In this document: piece after piece, positions 1 to 8,616 of the stretch
How positions within the stretch are numbered: the first letter of the stretch is position 1
Layout of the letters: every line of letters begins with the position of its first letter
NCBI RefSeq assembly: GCF_014467055.1
Contig: NZ_CP060696.1
Location: 1,550,001-1,614,000, forward strand
Direction: 5' to 3'
DNA length: 64,000 nt
Source of the DNA: Caproicibacterium amylolyticum
Lineage (GTDB): Bacteria > Bacillota > Clostridia > Oscillospirales > Acutalibacteraceae
The notes under the pieces: generated by a model
The model's input: only the letters and a program-made list of their open reading frames with translations
The model's database searches: none
Told to the model about the DNA's origin: nothing
Made by a program: the position numbers and the translations under genes

Positions 1-2638
1 TCTGCATCTGATCACTTGAAATGGTTTGAACAGACAGCTTCACATTCCATGCAGCACCCTCCAGCTGAATACCGGTGGAAGCATCTTTATGGTTCGCTTC
101 ACTCAACCGTTTCAGTTCAGCCCGCAGTACAGCATAGTTGGAAACCTTTCTTTGCTGTTCTGCAGAAAGCGAACTGTACTGCCGATAGGCTGCCAAAACT
201 GCGTGCTCATTGGAACTTGCAGTCAAGCTGCTGATTGCAGAAATGACCGGATTTACACTTTGTGCTGCCACAACAGATTTTGACATATTCTTTGCAGTAA
301 CCGAACCGCTGTGTGTTCTCCTTTGTGCCTGCTGTACGGTACTAGTGGCATTATACTGTGCTGAAATCTGCGGTAAGCCACCGTTAGCAACAACAATCGT
401 CTGCTTTTGCAGTCGTACAAATTCTTTTTCCGCCGCAAGCAAAATTCCATAATTCATTACGAATGTTTTTTCCTCTGCAGAAAGTGCATTGTAGCCTACC
501 CGTGCGGCTTGAATGATTCCCGCGCTATTCTTAGAAACATGTCCAATCGCGGAAATCAGCTTTGCAACTTTGTCAGCATGCTGATATTGGCTGTAAGTGT
601 TTTCCGCTTTGGTCAGAATTACGTAATTGTTTACCAATGCTTTTTCAAGCTGATCCAGTTTTTCATAAGCGGTACGGGCTGCCGTTATTTGTGCCAAACT
701 GGTTCTAGTGACTGTTCCTATCTTATCAATGAGTTTGACAACACTGTCTACATGTTTTAATTGCGTGAACTTTAATTCTGCCTTTTCCAGCAATTCATAA
801 TTTGCTACAGTCTGCCGTTCTTCCTTTGAAAGTGCATTATAGGCATTCACAGCCCGCTGAATCTGTTGCTCCTTTTCCAAAGTAACGGTTCCAATCTCAG
901 CAATCAGTTTTTGCACAGCTTCTACATTTTTCATCAATTCTGCCAGCTTTTTTTCAGCGTCAAGCAGCTTTTGATAATTGCTGACTTGTTCCTTTGCAGA
1001 GGCAGAAAGTTTATCATACGCTGTTCTTGCCGCCTTTACAGTTGCTGCCTTATCGACGGTTACGTCACCAATACTATCAATTAGGATAACCACTGCTTTG
1101 TAAGGCTGCTGTTCATCTGAAGGGATATCTCCCATGTCGTACAGTGGTTTTTGATTATTTTTATAGTACTGATATGCAACCAGTGCGTAGTACGCCTGCT
1201 CTGTTGCCATTTCGTTCACACGATCGCCTGTGGTATGCCGAAAACCACCGCCCTCCACAGCAAATGAGCAAAGATTGTCAATCAAGCTGTTCTCATTTTT
1301 CACAAACCGTTTATCTTCTGCAGGATTGATTTGCAAAGCCGTCAGTGCCACAATAACCTGTGCAACTGACTCCGCGTTATCTGTTCCCCAACTTGCAAAA
1401 CCACCCTTTGTATTTTGCATTTCAGAAAGCAATGCAACCGCTTTATTGACAGCATTTTTTATGCGAACAGTAAGAGAATCTGTTGAAACCAGCCGATTCT
1501 CCATACGCAGGCTTATCTTGTTATTGTAGTACGGTGCAAGCGCCTGCAGAGCCATACCGGTCATATCCGGGTCTGCCTGACTACCGAAGAATGCCCATCC
1601 ACCATCGGGAAGCTGTGCATCCAAAACCGCTTCTACCAAATTTTCACGCGTAGCCTGCATTTTGCCGGCAGTAGCCTTTGGAATCGCATAGCTATGAGAA
1701 TCGAGCGCAATCAGTGCCCAGACAGGGCCATTTATTCCCTGGTGAATATCTTTATTATAATCCGAAAAGTGTTCCAAAAGATTATAACCTGCAACATTTT
1801 TGACATTATAGCCAATAGCAGTCAGTGCCAACGTAACGCGCGCATAGTCTGTACACTGGTCACTGCCGATTGTCCCATTTCCACTCTGCAGAGCATTAAT
1901 TACATTGGAAACATATTTATTATAGTAAGCGGAATTTACTGCAAAGCCGGAACGTGCCAGGCCAATTACTGCCCACTCTCCGCCGACAGAACCAACTGTT
2001 GGATTTGAAACGGTATTGTACAGATAGTTTCCGGTTGCAGCATAAGCTTGTGAAACTTTATCACTGGAGGTTGTTTGCAGAGTTACCTGATAAATATCGG
2101 TGCTGTCCGCTGTTCCGTCGTTTGCCTGAAAACGAAGAATGGTGCGTCCCTGCTCTGTCGGTTTGAAACTGTATGCCTTTTCCGCCGGAACATAAGCGGC
2201 ACCGTTAACACTGACTTTGTAAGTCAGCGCATCCCCATCCACATCTGTAAACACGCGGCTAAGGTCAAGTGAAAAGCCGTTGCCAAGTACAATACTCTGT
2301 GCTGACTGCGCACTTACCTGCAGCACAGGAGGATGATTCGTCGGCTGCGGAACAGCCTTGTCATTTATATTTAAAGTTACTGTAAAGCCATCCGCAGAAT
2401 TTGTCTTTCCATCATTTGCTGTGAAATACAGTGTATAAGTTCCAGTCGATTTTGGCGTAAGTTGATAAATGCCGTCTTTATTAGTTTCCACTGCGGCAGG
2501 TTCTTCGCCGTTTACGCTGACATTATAAGTCAATGCATCTTCTTCCGCATCACGAAAGTGAAACACATCCGCAGATTTTAATGAAAACGATTCACCCAAT
2601 TTGATGGAAGTACTTTGTGTTGCAGGATACTTTTGGTC
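1..2638 (-). pseudogene. Downstream half of DUF4430/toroid surface protein, cut off by in-frame TGA; runs off the window
   Basis: This is the same reading frame as the DUF4430 protein that stops at 2639. Reading on past that TGA, I checked every codon down to base 1 and found no further stop (about 879 codons). The encoded domains, in order, are: two Ig/cadherin-like domains (one with DVDGDALTY), an alpha-alpha toroid of the prenyltransferase/terpene-cyclase fold at about 2000-1150 (repeat motifs QLPDGGWAFFG and NTKGGFASWG), then four to five helical repeats of about 57 residues (core pattern IGTVT...AYxxLSxxExxxVxNY) from about 1110 to 100. There is no start codon with a signal peptide after the TGA, so this is not a separate gene. 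The 3' end lies outside the window. Either the gene is inactivated or the TGA is read through. Confidence 0.8.
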
Positions 2639-3454
2639 TCAGTACGGTGCAGTGTTTTTCTTCTCTATTTTAACTGCAATCGTATATTCTTCTGCAGGGA
2701 TGTCATTTGCGGAATTCATAGATGACCAACTGGGATCTCCACATTTAACTTTGATTTCTGTACCATCCTGGACCGGTATCTGGGCAGAACGTTTATATTC
2801 TGTACCATCAACGCTTACACGTACCTGAAAGTTCTTGTTTGCTGCTGTCGGTACAACTTTGACCACGCTAGTACCAGCAGGAAGCGTTAACGTATATGCT
2901 TTTGTCTTCGGTGAAAAAGCTGGAGAAAGCGTACCCACTGAAACATTCAATGCTTTGAGTGATTTATCAGTATTTCCCCAAGAACCACCGACATCTTCCC
3001 CAAACTTTTTTGTATACATCAAACATATTTCATCACCTGCCTGCAATGTTCCGGCAGCGACTGTAAAATTTCCAAAACCCGCATTTGTAAACCAATCGTT
3101 TAAAGTTCCCATCCAGCCGCTCATTCTACCGCCGTCAAATGCAGCTAATCCGTTAATTGAAGAAATATAATTACTTTCAGCTCCCTTCTGCGTAAAGCCG
3201 CTGCTTTCGATTGCTTCTTTTGCCGCACTCATCATAGTGGAATCCGCATGAATATCTACTTCTTTATCCACCAACGTACCATCCCACGAGGCTCCATCTG
3301 CTTTTGAGTACACTGTATTTTCAACAATCACGCGAACCTTACCAAGTGGAGTTTGTTGCTCTGCAGCAAACGCAGAAACCGGCAACATGCTGAAAATCAT
3401 CAGCACCGCCATGCAGGATGCAATGAACCTGTTAAATCCAAATCTCTTTTTCAT
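2639..3454 (-). CDS. Secreted DUF4430 protein (N-terminal part of a larger interrupted gene)
   Basis: 271 codons up to a TGA. Residues 1-30 form a signal peptide (MKKR start, hydrophobic stretch, AFAAEQ cleavage region). A DUF4430 domain follows at about residues 40-155, with the typical SGWMGTLNDWF and LQAGDEICLMYT motifs, and then a cadherin-like beta-sandwich domain (about 165-262). DUF4430 is known to share its fold with the C-terminal domain of transcobalamin and intrinsic factor. The start has a strong GGAGGAGG ribosome site. It lies 21 bp behind the FecR/DUF4430 gene and so belongs to the cobalamin-riboswitch operon. Because the frame stays open beyond the TGA, the original protein was much longer (more than 1150 codons). 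A B12- or corrinoid-binding surface role is inferred. Confidence 0.75.
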   Translation of the reverse strand: MKKRFGFNRFIASCMAVLMIFSMLPVSAFAAEQQTPLGKVRVIVENTVYSKADGASWDGTLVDKEVDIHADSTMMSAAKEAIESSGFTQKGAESNYISSINGLAAFDGGRMSGWMGTLNDWFTNAGFGNFTVAAGTLQAGDEICLMYTKKFGEDVGGSWGNTDKSLKALNVSVGTLSPAFSPKTKAYTLTLPAGTSVVKVVPTAANKNFQVRVSVDGTEYKRSAQIPVQDGTEIKVKCGDPSWSSMNSANDIPAEEYTIAVKIEKKNTAPY

Positions 3455-3475
3455 TCTGTTCTCCTCCTCCGATAT

Positions 3476-4795
3476 TTACTGTACACTGCCGCCTACATCT
3501 GCCCCCAAACCTTTGCAGGTGTAGCACCAAATGATCTTATCCCCAGCCTTCAGTTTGTAGCTGGAGCAGCCATAATTCGGGAACCATCCGTTAACTTTGT
3601 ACATCCAGCCAGATTGATTGCCACAGTCAAATTCGTACAGGTTGTTAATGCCTTCTATGTAATAGCTGTTATACATGGGAGTCCACGCATATTCAAGCTG
3701 AATATCTGTTAAAGTCGTTACACGTTTCAATACGTCAAAAACTGTTTCACCGTCTTTAAAATTCACACGTACAGTGGAAAGGATTGTACCGTCCGCCGGC
3801 ACATACGCATTTTTTCCGGCTTTCAAGTCTTTTTTGTTGTTCAAAATCGTATCACAGCGAATTTCTATCGTACATGTCTGTGCAGTGGAAGAGGCCGCGC
3901 TTCGGTTGCTGGCAGCTGAAGCCGAACCCTTTTCCTCAACAGCCGGCTGCTGCGATTTGATACTCGGTGTTTTAGTTTCGGGAATAGTGCCGCCTTGCTT
4001 CGTTGACTTAGATTCTGCCTCAGATGTTTTTTCCGCGGTTTTCTCGTCCGGAATACCAGTGGACGTTTCCTGCTGCAGCTTACTTTCCAGAGAAGCCGTC
4101 TTTTCTTCACTGCGGCTTGCAGTTAAAGCAGTAAGCTGTGCATTCGTAAAACAAGATGGACGCTTTTCGCTGTTTACCTGCCGCAGACAAGTGATGCAAA
4201 AATCATTCAGCGCATTGACAGAAAGCTTTGATTTAGCTATTCGTTTCTGTATAATGCTGACCGCCGTTTGGCTTCCGTATGTATCATTTCCTACCTTTAC
4301 ACTGCCACCAAAGATGTAAAGATTCGTACTGCCGCATGGCGCACTGACAAAGAAGGTACTGTTTTGCGAGGAAACCACCGTTCCCGCCGCATTCGCCCGC
4401 AGTGGCCGTAATACATCAAAGAAAGCCTCTCCGTTTTGAATTTGCACCGTTAAACCAGAATGTTCGTCAATTTGAATTGACGCCCGGCTGTTTTGGCTGC
4501 AGATAACTTTGTTATTACCATCAGTAATTGTCAGCTGCCCACCCGTCAGCGTTTCCAGCACATCTCCGCTGCGCAGTTTGGTTCCCACTTCCAGTGCGTA
4601 GGAAACACCATCCCGCTTAATATTAGCCCCGCCGCTTTTTTGCGCTACCGTATAGGCAGCTGACTGTACGCTGCCTGGAGTACCACCAAAATCAAACCAA
4701 CCCTTGATATTTCCGACAATCATGACACCGGAAAGCACGACCGCCGCAATTGCAGCAGCCATAACTGCATTCAGGACTTTTTTATTTTTATTCAT
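3476..4795 (-). CDS. Membrane-anchored FecR-like/DUF4430 protein, first gene of the cobalamin-riboswitch operon
   Basis: 439 aa. One N-terminal membrane segment (about residues 8-28) is followed by a FecR-like domain (about 45-150; LRSGDVLETLTGGQLTI), a Ser/Thr/Glu/Lys-rich linker (about 200-305) and a C-terminal DUF4430 domain (about 310-439) with SGWMYKVNGWFPNYGCS and KAGDKIIWCYT. I start at the ATG at 4795, which has a GAGAGG ribosome site. A longer frame upstream runs through the riboswitch terminator and is not plausible. The protein probably sits outside the membrane and presents its DUF4430 domain. With the riboswitch upstream and a second DUF4430 protein downstream, a role in cobalamin or corrinoid capture is the best guess. 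FecR-like domains usually accompany sigma regulators, but none is encoded here. Confidence 0.7.
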   Translation of the reverse strand: MNKNKKVLNAVMAAAIAAVVLSGVMIVGNIKGWFDFGGTPGSVQSAAYTVAQKSGGANIKRDGVSYALEVGTKLRSGDVLETLTGGQLTITDGNNKVICSQNSRASIQIDEHSGLTVQIQNGEAFFDVLRPLRANAAGTVVSSQNSTFFVSAPCGSTNLYIFGGSVKVGNDTYGSQTAVSIIQKRIAKSKLSVNALNDFCITCLRQVNSEKRPSCFTNAQLTALTASRSEEKTASLESKLQQETSTGIPDEKTAEKTSEAESKSTKQGGTIPETKTPSIKSQQPAVEEKGSASAASNRSAASSTAQTCTIEIRCDTILNNKKDLKAGKNAYVPADGTILSTVRVNFKDGETVFDVLKRVTTLTDIQLEYAWTPMYNSYYIEGINNLYEFDCGNQSGWMYKVNGWFPNYGCSSYKLKAGDKIIWCYTCKGLGADVGGSVQ

Positions 4796-4827
4796 GCTGT
4801 GTCCTCTCACCCGCCGAATTAAAAATA

Positions 4828-4854
4828 CCCCAAACATACCAGCGATGTTTGGGG
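4828..4854 (-). terminator. Second hairpin in the riboswitch leader
   Basis: A perfect 10-bp inverted repeat (CCCCAAACAT / ATGTTTGGGG) with a 7-nt loop, followed on the minus strand by TATTTTT. It lies between the first terminator and the ribosome site of the gene starting at 4795, so it may back up the upstream terminator or act as a second decision point. Confidence 0.6.
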
Positions 4855-4859
4855 TACAC

Positions 4860-4885
4860 AAAAAAAGCACTGCCAGTGGCAGTGC
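4860..4885 (-). terminator. Intrinsic terminator, expression platform of the cobalamin riboswitch
   Basis: The inverted repeat at 4867-4885 (GCACTGCCA / TGGCAGTGC) is followed on the minus strand by seven T. It lies about 90 nt after the aptamer and 65 nt before the first start codon, as expected for a riboswitch that stops transcription when cobalamin is bound. Confidence 0.8.
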
Positions 4886-4970
4886 AAAATTACAATGCAA
4901 ACAAAACCTGCCCCGAAAGGCAGATTCGCGCAAAAGTAATCCTCCCACACCGTTGGATTAACCGACCATG

Positions 4971-5130
4971 CAGGCAGATATCCTGGCTCAAAGCTTCAAG
5001 TCTACTTTGCAGCCTTCCCAAACGGAAGTTCCATTCAGTGGCAATGCATTTTGTAGCTTTTACAGTAGAGTATGCTGCTGAGGATTTTAACCTCATTCCC
5101 TATTAATCCGCAAAAAGCGGAACCTGCAAG
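4971..5130 (-). promoter_or_regulatory. Cobalamin (B12) riboswitch aptamer
   Basis: The minus strand shows the conserved blocks of the class in the right order: AGGTTCC at the 5' end, AATAGGGAA (about 5100), a GAGG/CCTC hairpin, CTACTGTAA, GCCACTG (5036-5042), GGGAAGG (5013-5019) and AGCCAGGATATCTGCC (4973-4988). It is followed by terminator hairpins and then the DUF4430 genes. The riboswitch is expected to switch the operon off when adenosylcobalamin or a related corrinoid is plentiful. Confidence 0.93.
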
Positions 5131-5155
5131 GTAAATTTATTCTGTTTGAATTCGT

Positions 5156-5184
5156 ATTATACCATGAGTGCAAACTTTACGCAA
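5156..5184 (-). promoter_or_regulatory. Promoter of the riboswitch operon
   Basis: The -10 box is TATAAT (5156-5161), extended by TGG just upstream. A weak -35 TTGCGT (5179-5184) lies 17 nt away. The start of transcription would fall about 20 bases before the aptamer. Confidence 0.65.
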
Positions 5185-5228
5185 ATATCCTTCCTTGTTT
5201 TTCCTATTCAAAAATCGCTTAAAATCGC

Positions 5229-6335
5229 TTACAGATATTTTTTGATTTCAGCGGCCAGCTGTTCAGCGGCCAGCGCATGGCATGCAATTCCCGGATGTTC
5301 GCGGGAACCCATTGTTCCCGAATCAGCAATCGGCAGGCCGAAAAGTGAAAGATTTTTGTCACCGGAATTTTTCACGTAATTCTGTACCGCTGCCTCCAGG
5401 ATTTCATCAATCGAAGTTTTCAGCAGTCCGTAAATCCAGAAAATATGGGCATCTGGATTGCAGTGTCTGATCTTTTCCGCAAAATGAACGATCGCGTCGA
5501 TTAAACGCTGGCGGCTCTTTTCTTCCAGAGTACCGTCCGCAGTTAATTTTTGTTCAAACAATTCGCCGGTTTTTTCGTCAAGGTACATTCCGGGCTTGCC
5601 AAATACGAATGCATCATTTGCACCCAGGCAAACGGAAACCACATCCGGCCGCCAGCTTGAAAAATCATACGGCTCAAACGCACCTAGTACTCTATTATGT
5701 TCCCCCTGCAAAACGCCACAGACCTGCTCATAATACTTGGGAATATTGCAGTTAGGATCACCATCCCAGCTGGAAAGGAATCCCCATCCGCTCTGCGAAA
5801 CGATGCGGAAATCAGCATTCAGCAGCTTTGCTGTTAAAAATGCATAGTCATATTCCGCACTGAAAACCATTGAATTCCAGTTCATTTCCTTTTGAGCGCC
5901 AATCGTTCCTTCTCCGGAAGTCAAGCTGTCACCGATAAATTCAATTTTTCCATGTTTCACTTTCACCGGCAAAAATTCGCCGTTTATGCGCACCGCATGA
6001 ATCTGTAAAAAACTCGCAGGATCCGCTCGCATAGGCTGAACTTCCCGCAATATTTTCACATCACGCTCTGTGCCACTGTCCATATTACGCAAAATTGGCA
6101 GCCAGTACCGGCCTTTTTGCAGCATCTGCCGACTAACCGGGGCACCATCTACCAACACACTAATCCATGGCTCAAACTGATTATAATCCGTTTCCACTTC
6201 AAGCCAGAGCTCTGTAGCTTTGACATCAATTTCTATACCGCTGCCCGACCAAAAAAGCGTTAATGGACAGCGCATTTCATTTGTTCGGCCAAATCGATGT
6301 AAATTTTCTATTTCATCAATTCGATATTCCTGCAT
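5229..6335 (-). CDS. SGNH/GDSL-type esterase, carbohydrate esterase family 2-like
   Basis: 368 aa. The N-terminal part (about 1-125) looks like the beta-sandwich domain of CE2 esterases. The rest is an SGNH hydrolase with the nucleophile block EFIGDSLTSGEGT, the GAND block (CLGANDAF) and the catalytic C-terminal SREHPG histidine. Family members remove acetyl groups from plant or host glycans. The start at 6335 is chosen because GGAGG lies 8 nt upstream; the longer frame has no ribosome site. No signal peptide is visible, so the enzyme is probably cytoplasmic and acts on imported oligosaccharides. The substrate is not shown by the sequence. Confidence 0.8.
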   Translation of the reverse strand: MQEYRIDEIENLHRFGRTNEMRCPLTLFWSGSGIEIDVKATELWLEVETDYNQFEPWISVLVDGAPVSRQMLQKGRYWLPILRNMDSGTERDVKILREVQPMRADPASFLQIHAVRINGEFLPVKVKHGKIEFIGDSLTSGEGTIGAQKEMNWNSMVFSAEYDYAFLTAKLLNADFRIVSQSGWGFLSSWDGDPNCNIPKYYEQVCGVLQGEHNRVLGAFEPYDFSSWRPDVVSVCLGANDAFVFGKPGMYLDEKTGELFEQKLTADGTLEEKSRQRLIDAIVHFAEKIRHCNPDAHIFWIYGLLKTSIDEILEAAVQNYVKNSGDKNLSLFGLPIADSGTMGSREHPGIACHALAAEQLAAEIKKYL

Positions 6336-6419
6336 GGTTTCTGCCTCCGTATTGATTGTATCAAGGTAAAGTGTAACGGTTTCCGGACTGCAAATCAAGA
6401 TGCACACGGCACAGCAGAT

Positions 6420-6452
6420 AAAATAAAGACTGCCGCTAGATTAGCAGCAGTC
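6420..6452 (-). terminator. Terminator after the FMN-binding gene
   Basis: Hairpin with GACTGC / GCAGTC and an inner GCTA / TAGC stem at 6428-6452, followed on the minus strand by TTTATTTT. It ends the tetR-flavoprotein transcript. Confidence 0.75.
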
Positions 6453-6459
6453 CCCGTTG

Positions 6460-7128
6460 TTATTGGTGCAGCAGTGCATTCTGCACAGCTGCTTTAATCA
6501 CTTTACTTGAATTTGTTGCACCGCTTACTGCGTCAACCTGCAGTGACTGCTTTTCTGTAATTGACGAAATGATTTTTTCAGCTGGCTTTCCATGCTCATT
6601 GCGGTGCTCCAGCAGGTCAATTTGGTCTATTTTTTCGCTTTTCACAGTAACCTGAACCTTTGCATAGATATAGCCCGCATCATACTCTCCTATGTATGCT
6701 CCATCAGCCAATCCCACAGGGTTCAATTCCTGAAAAGTTGAAAGGGACTGAATCGATTTTTGATAAGCAGTAAAGCTGGTAATACCAAATGCAACATGGC
6801 CAATCAGGCACAGAAGCACAACTGCCGAGGCAATGCGGTGAATTTTCAGCCAGTTTTTCCCTAGTCTTTTGGTGAAAATATGGCTTAGTAAAATTGCTGC
6901 TGCACCACCAAGCATGACAAATCCAAGTACAAGCATCCAGAGTGGACGCTGAAACCGCAGCCGCCACGCAAAAACCGCATGAATCACAGCAAGCAGCAAA
7001 AAAGCAGTACCGGAAAACTTGTGTACCTGCAGTGCAAAACAATCCAACTTTTTCCACTTAAGCCGTTTGGTAATCCACTTTGCACCGCTCAGAAAAAAAG
7101 CAACTGCTGTAAGGATTCCTAAAATCAT
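6460..7128 (-). CDS. Membrane protein with heme-type four-helix domain and FMN-binding domain
   Basis: 222 aa. Four membrane helices with histidines spaced as in ferric-reductase-like or b-type cytochrome domains (VHKFSG, VIHAVFAW, KIHRIAS, IGHVAFG) are followed by a C-terminal FMN-binding domain (about 135-222). That domain has DAVSGATNSSKVI, the motif in which ApbE attaches FMN covalently to a threonine. The flavin domain should face outside, which suggests transfer of electrons across the membrane. The start codon overlaps the stop of the TetR gene by ATGA, so the two are co-transcribed and the protein is a likely target of that repressor. The electron acceptor is unknown. Confidence 0.78.
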   Translation of the reverse strand: MILGILTAVAFFLSGAKWITKRLKWKKLDCFALQVHKFSGTAFLLLAVIHAVFAWRLRFQRPLWMLVLGFVMLGGAAAILLSHIFTKRLGKNWLKIHRIASAVVLLCLIGHVAFGITSFTAYQKSIQSLSTFQELNPVGLADGAYIGEYDAGYIYAKVQVTVKSEKIDQIDLLEHRNEHGKPAEKIISSITEKQSLQVDAVSGATNSSKVIKAAVQNALLHQ

Positions 7129-7760
7129 TTACTGCCTCCTGTTAGCCCCTCATACAGCAGCGTAAAACTGTACTGCAAAAAGTCCTCCCGCAAAATCTGC
7201 TTTTTCAGATATTTCTCTTTCTGTGCTGCCATACGAATAATGCCACCGATACTCGCCCAAAGCATAAAGATCGTTGGAATCGGCTGAAGCTCTGAGCGAA
7301 CCGAGCCATTTGCCATGCAGGCTGTTAATTTTTCTGAAATCATCTGATTGATTTCTTCACCGGTACAATAAATCTCCCGCAAAACTGGGCACCGCTCAAA
7401 ATCTTCAGGCTTAACAGAGATTTCGCCGAGAATGCTGTCAAAATACAGCGAATATTCGCGCTGGAACACTGTCATTTCATGGCAAATTGCAAAGAAAAAG
7501 CTTTTAAAGTCTGTGTTTTTCTGCAAAATATTCTGCAACCGGTTTTTCAGCATCTTCATGCTTTCAAACACGATGGTATCGTAAATTTCTTCTTTGCTTT
7601 TAAAGTAAACGTAGACCGTTGACTTGCTGTAATCCGCTTTTGCTGCAATTTCATCCATAGTAGTTTGGGACACACCTTTGCTGCTAAAGAGCTGCTGTGC
7701 AGCTTCCAAAATGTTTTGCCGGTTAAACTGCGTCAGCTTTTCACGCTTTTCTCCACGCAT
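7125..7760 (-). CDS. TetR/AcrR-family transcriptional regulator
   Basis: 211 aa. Residues 8-60 are a typical TetR helix-turn-helix (ILEAAQQLFSSKGVSQTTMDEIAAKADYSKSTVY is the region; key block TTMDEIA..ADYSKSTVYVYF). The C-terminal ligand domain is not of a type I can name. It forms a two-gene operon with the flavin-binding membrane protein. A perfect 9-bp inverted repeat overlaps its promoter, indicating self-repression and control of the flavoprotein in response to an unknown small molecule. Confidence 0.88.
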   Translation of the reverse strand: MRGEKREKLTQFNRQNILEAAQQLFSSKGVSQTTMDEIAAKADYSKSTVYVYFKSKEEIYDTIVFESMKMLKNRLQNILQKNTDFKSFFFAICHEMTVFQREYSLYFDSILGEISVKPEDFERCPVLREIYCTGEEINQMISEKLTACMANGSVRSELQPIPTIFMLWASIGGIIRMAAQKEKYLKKQILREDFLQYSFTLLYEGLTGGSK

Positions 7761-7776
7761 CTTAATCTCTCGCTTT

Positions 7777-7824
7777 CTAAACTCACGATATAATTATCAT
7801 ACTATGAGTTTAGTCATGTGTCAA
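7777..7824 (-). promoter_or_regulatory. Promoter with TetR operator
   Basis: Promoter TTGACA (7819-7824), 17-nt spacer, TATGAT (7796-7801) on the minus strand. A perfect 9-bp inverted repeat, CTAAACTCA (7777-7785) and TGAGTTTAG (7805-7813), has one arm inside the spacer and the other at the transcription start. Binding would block RNA polymerase. Confidence 0.75.
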
Positions 7825-7862
7825 GGCAATCCCGTCCAAAAAGTGAAATAGCTGATTTTTTG

Positions 7863-8615
7863 TTAATATGGGTAAACATAGTCATTCACAGGCTGCGCTT
7901 TCGTAACTTTAGTCACTTGCAGCTGCGGGTCCGGCGATCCCTGAAAGCTGCCTTTTATGAGAGTTCCCTCCACGGTAACCCATGATTTTTCAGGCAGTGA
8001 GGCCGCCTTTGCATACTTGCACAGCAAACCGATTGGTGACAAATCTGCTGTGCAGCAAGTCATAAGAAGTCGTGCCGGTACAAATTCGCCGGAGGAAACA
8101 AACTGCGGATCTTTGTAAACATATCCGGTCATAACAACAGTATAACCTGTATATTTGTCCAAGTTCCCTGTGAGTTCTGAAATCCAGCTGTAAAACTCCT
8201 CATTCTTTACCGTAATCCGCTTATGTGCAGAGTCCAAACCGGAAAGCTTTGTTTTTTCCTCCAGTGGTGCTGCAGAAGAAGGTGCACTTTTAGCAACTGC
8301 CGTCGCAAGGCCGGCAGATGGTGCGGTGGCTGTTTGTGCCGCTGTACTGTGCGGTAAAACAAGCAGCAAAATTGGTATGACTAAAAGCAGACAGTGTGCC
8401 ATGTGGATGTGATGCTGAAAATGCTTGATTTGTGGAATACTGAAAATACCCATGCAAAATAAAATTGCTGCACCAACAATCAGAAACGGACATATCCGCG
8501 GCGAAACATAAGCAAGATACTTCCCACTAATTGCTAAGAACAGCAGCACAACACCCCCGCCAAATTCGCAAATACACTCTGTCAGTACCTGCCCACTGTA
8601 ATCTCTGCCTCGCAT
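7863..8615 (-). CDS. TIGR03943-type membrane protein (YcgQ-like), partner of the permease
   Basis: 250 aa. Two N-terminal hydrophobic segments are followed by a third at about 73-90 and then a soluble domain after an Ala/Ser-rich linker. The soluble part has VMTGYVYKDPQF and LLMTCCTADLSPIG, the conserved core of the TIGR03943 (YcgQ) family. Members of this family regularly occur next to a DUF318-type permease and G3E GTPases, exactly as here. Its start lies one base beyond the permease stop, with an AGGAGG ribosome site. Because the operon begins with znuCB, a role in zinc or another divalent metal is inferred; the molecular function is unknown. Confidence 0.75.
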   Translation of the reverse strand: MRGRDYSGQVLTECICEFGGGVVLLFLAISGKYLAYVSPRICPFLIVGAAILFCMGIFSIPQIKHFQHHIHMAHCLLLVIPILLLVLPHSTAAQTATAPSAGLATAVAKSAPSSAAPLEEKTKLSGLDSAHKRITVKNEEFYSWISELTGNLDKYTGYTVVMTGYVYKDPQFVSSGEFVPARLLMTCCTADLSPIGLLCKYAKAASLPEKSWVTVEGTLIKGSFQGSPDPQLQVTKVTKAQPVNDYVYPY

Positions 8616-8616
8616 A

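Noticed and set aside
2636..2644. Selenocysteine at the in-frame TGA of the DUF4430/toroid gene
   Set aside because: The domain boundary has no cysteine-type redox motif, and no convincing SECIS hairpin follows; only a weak 5-bp stem can be drawn.
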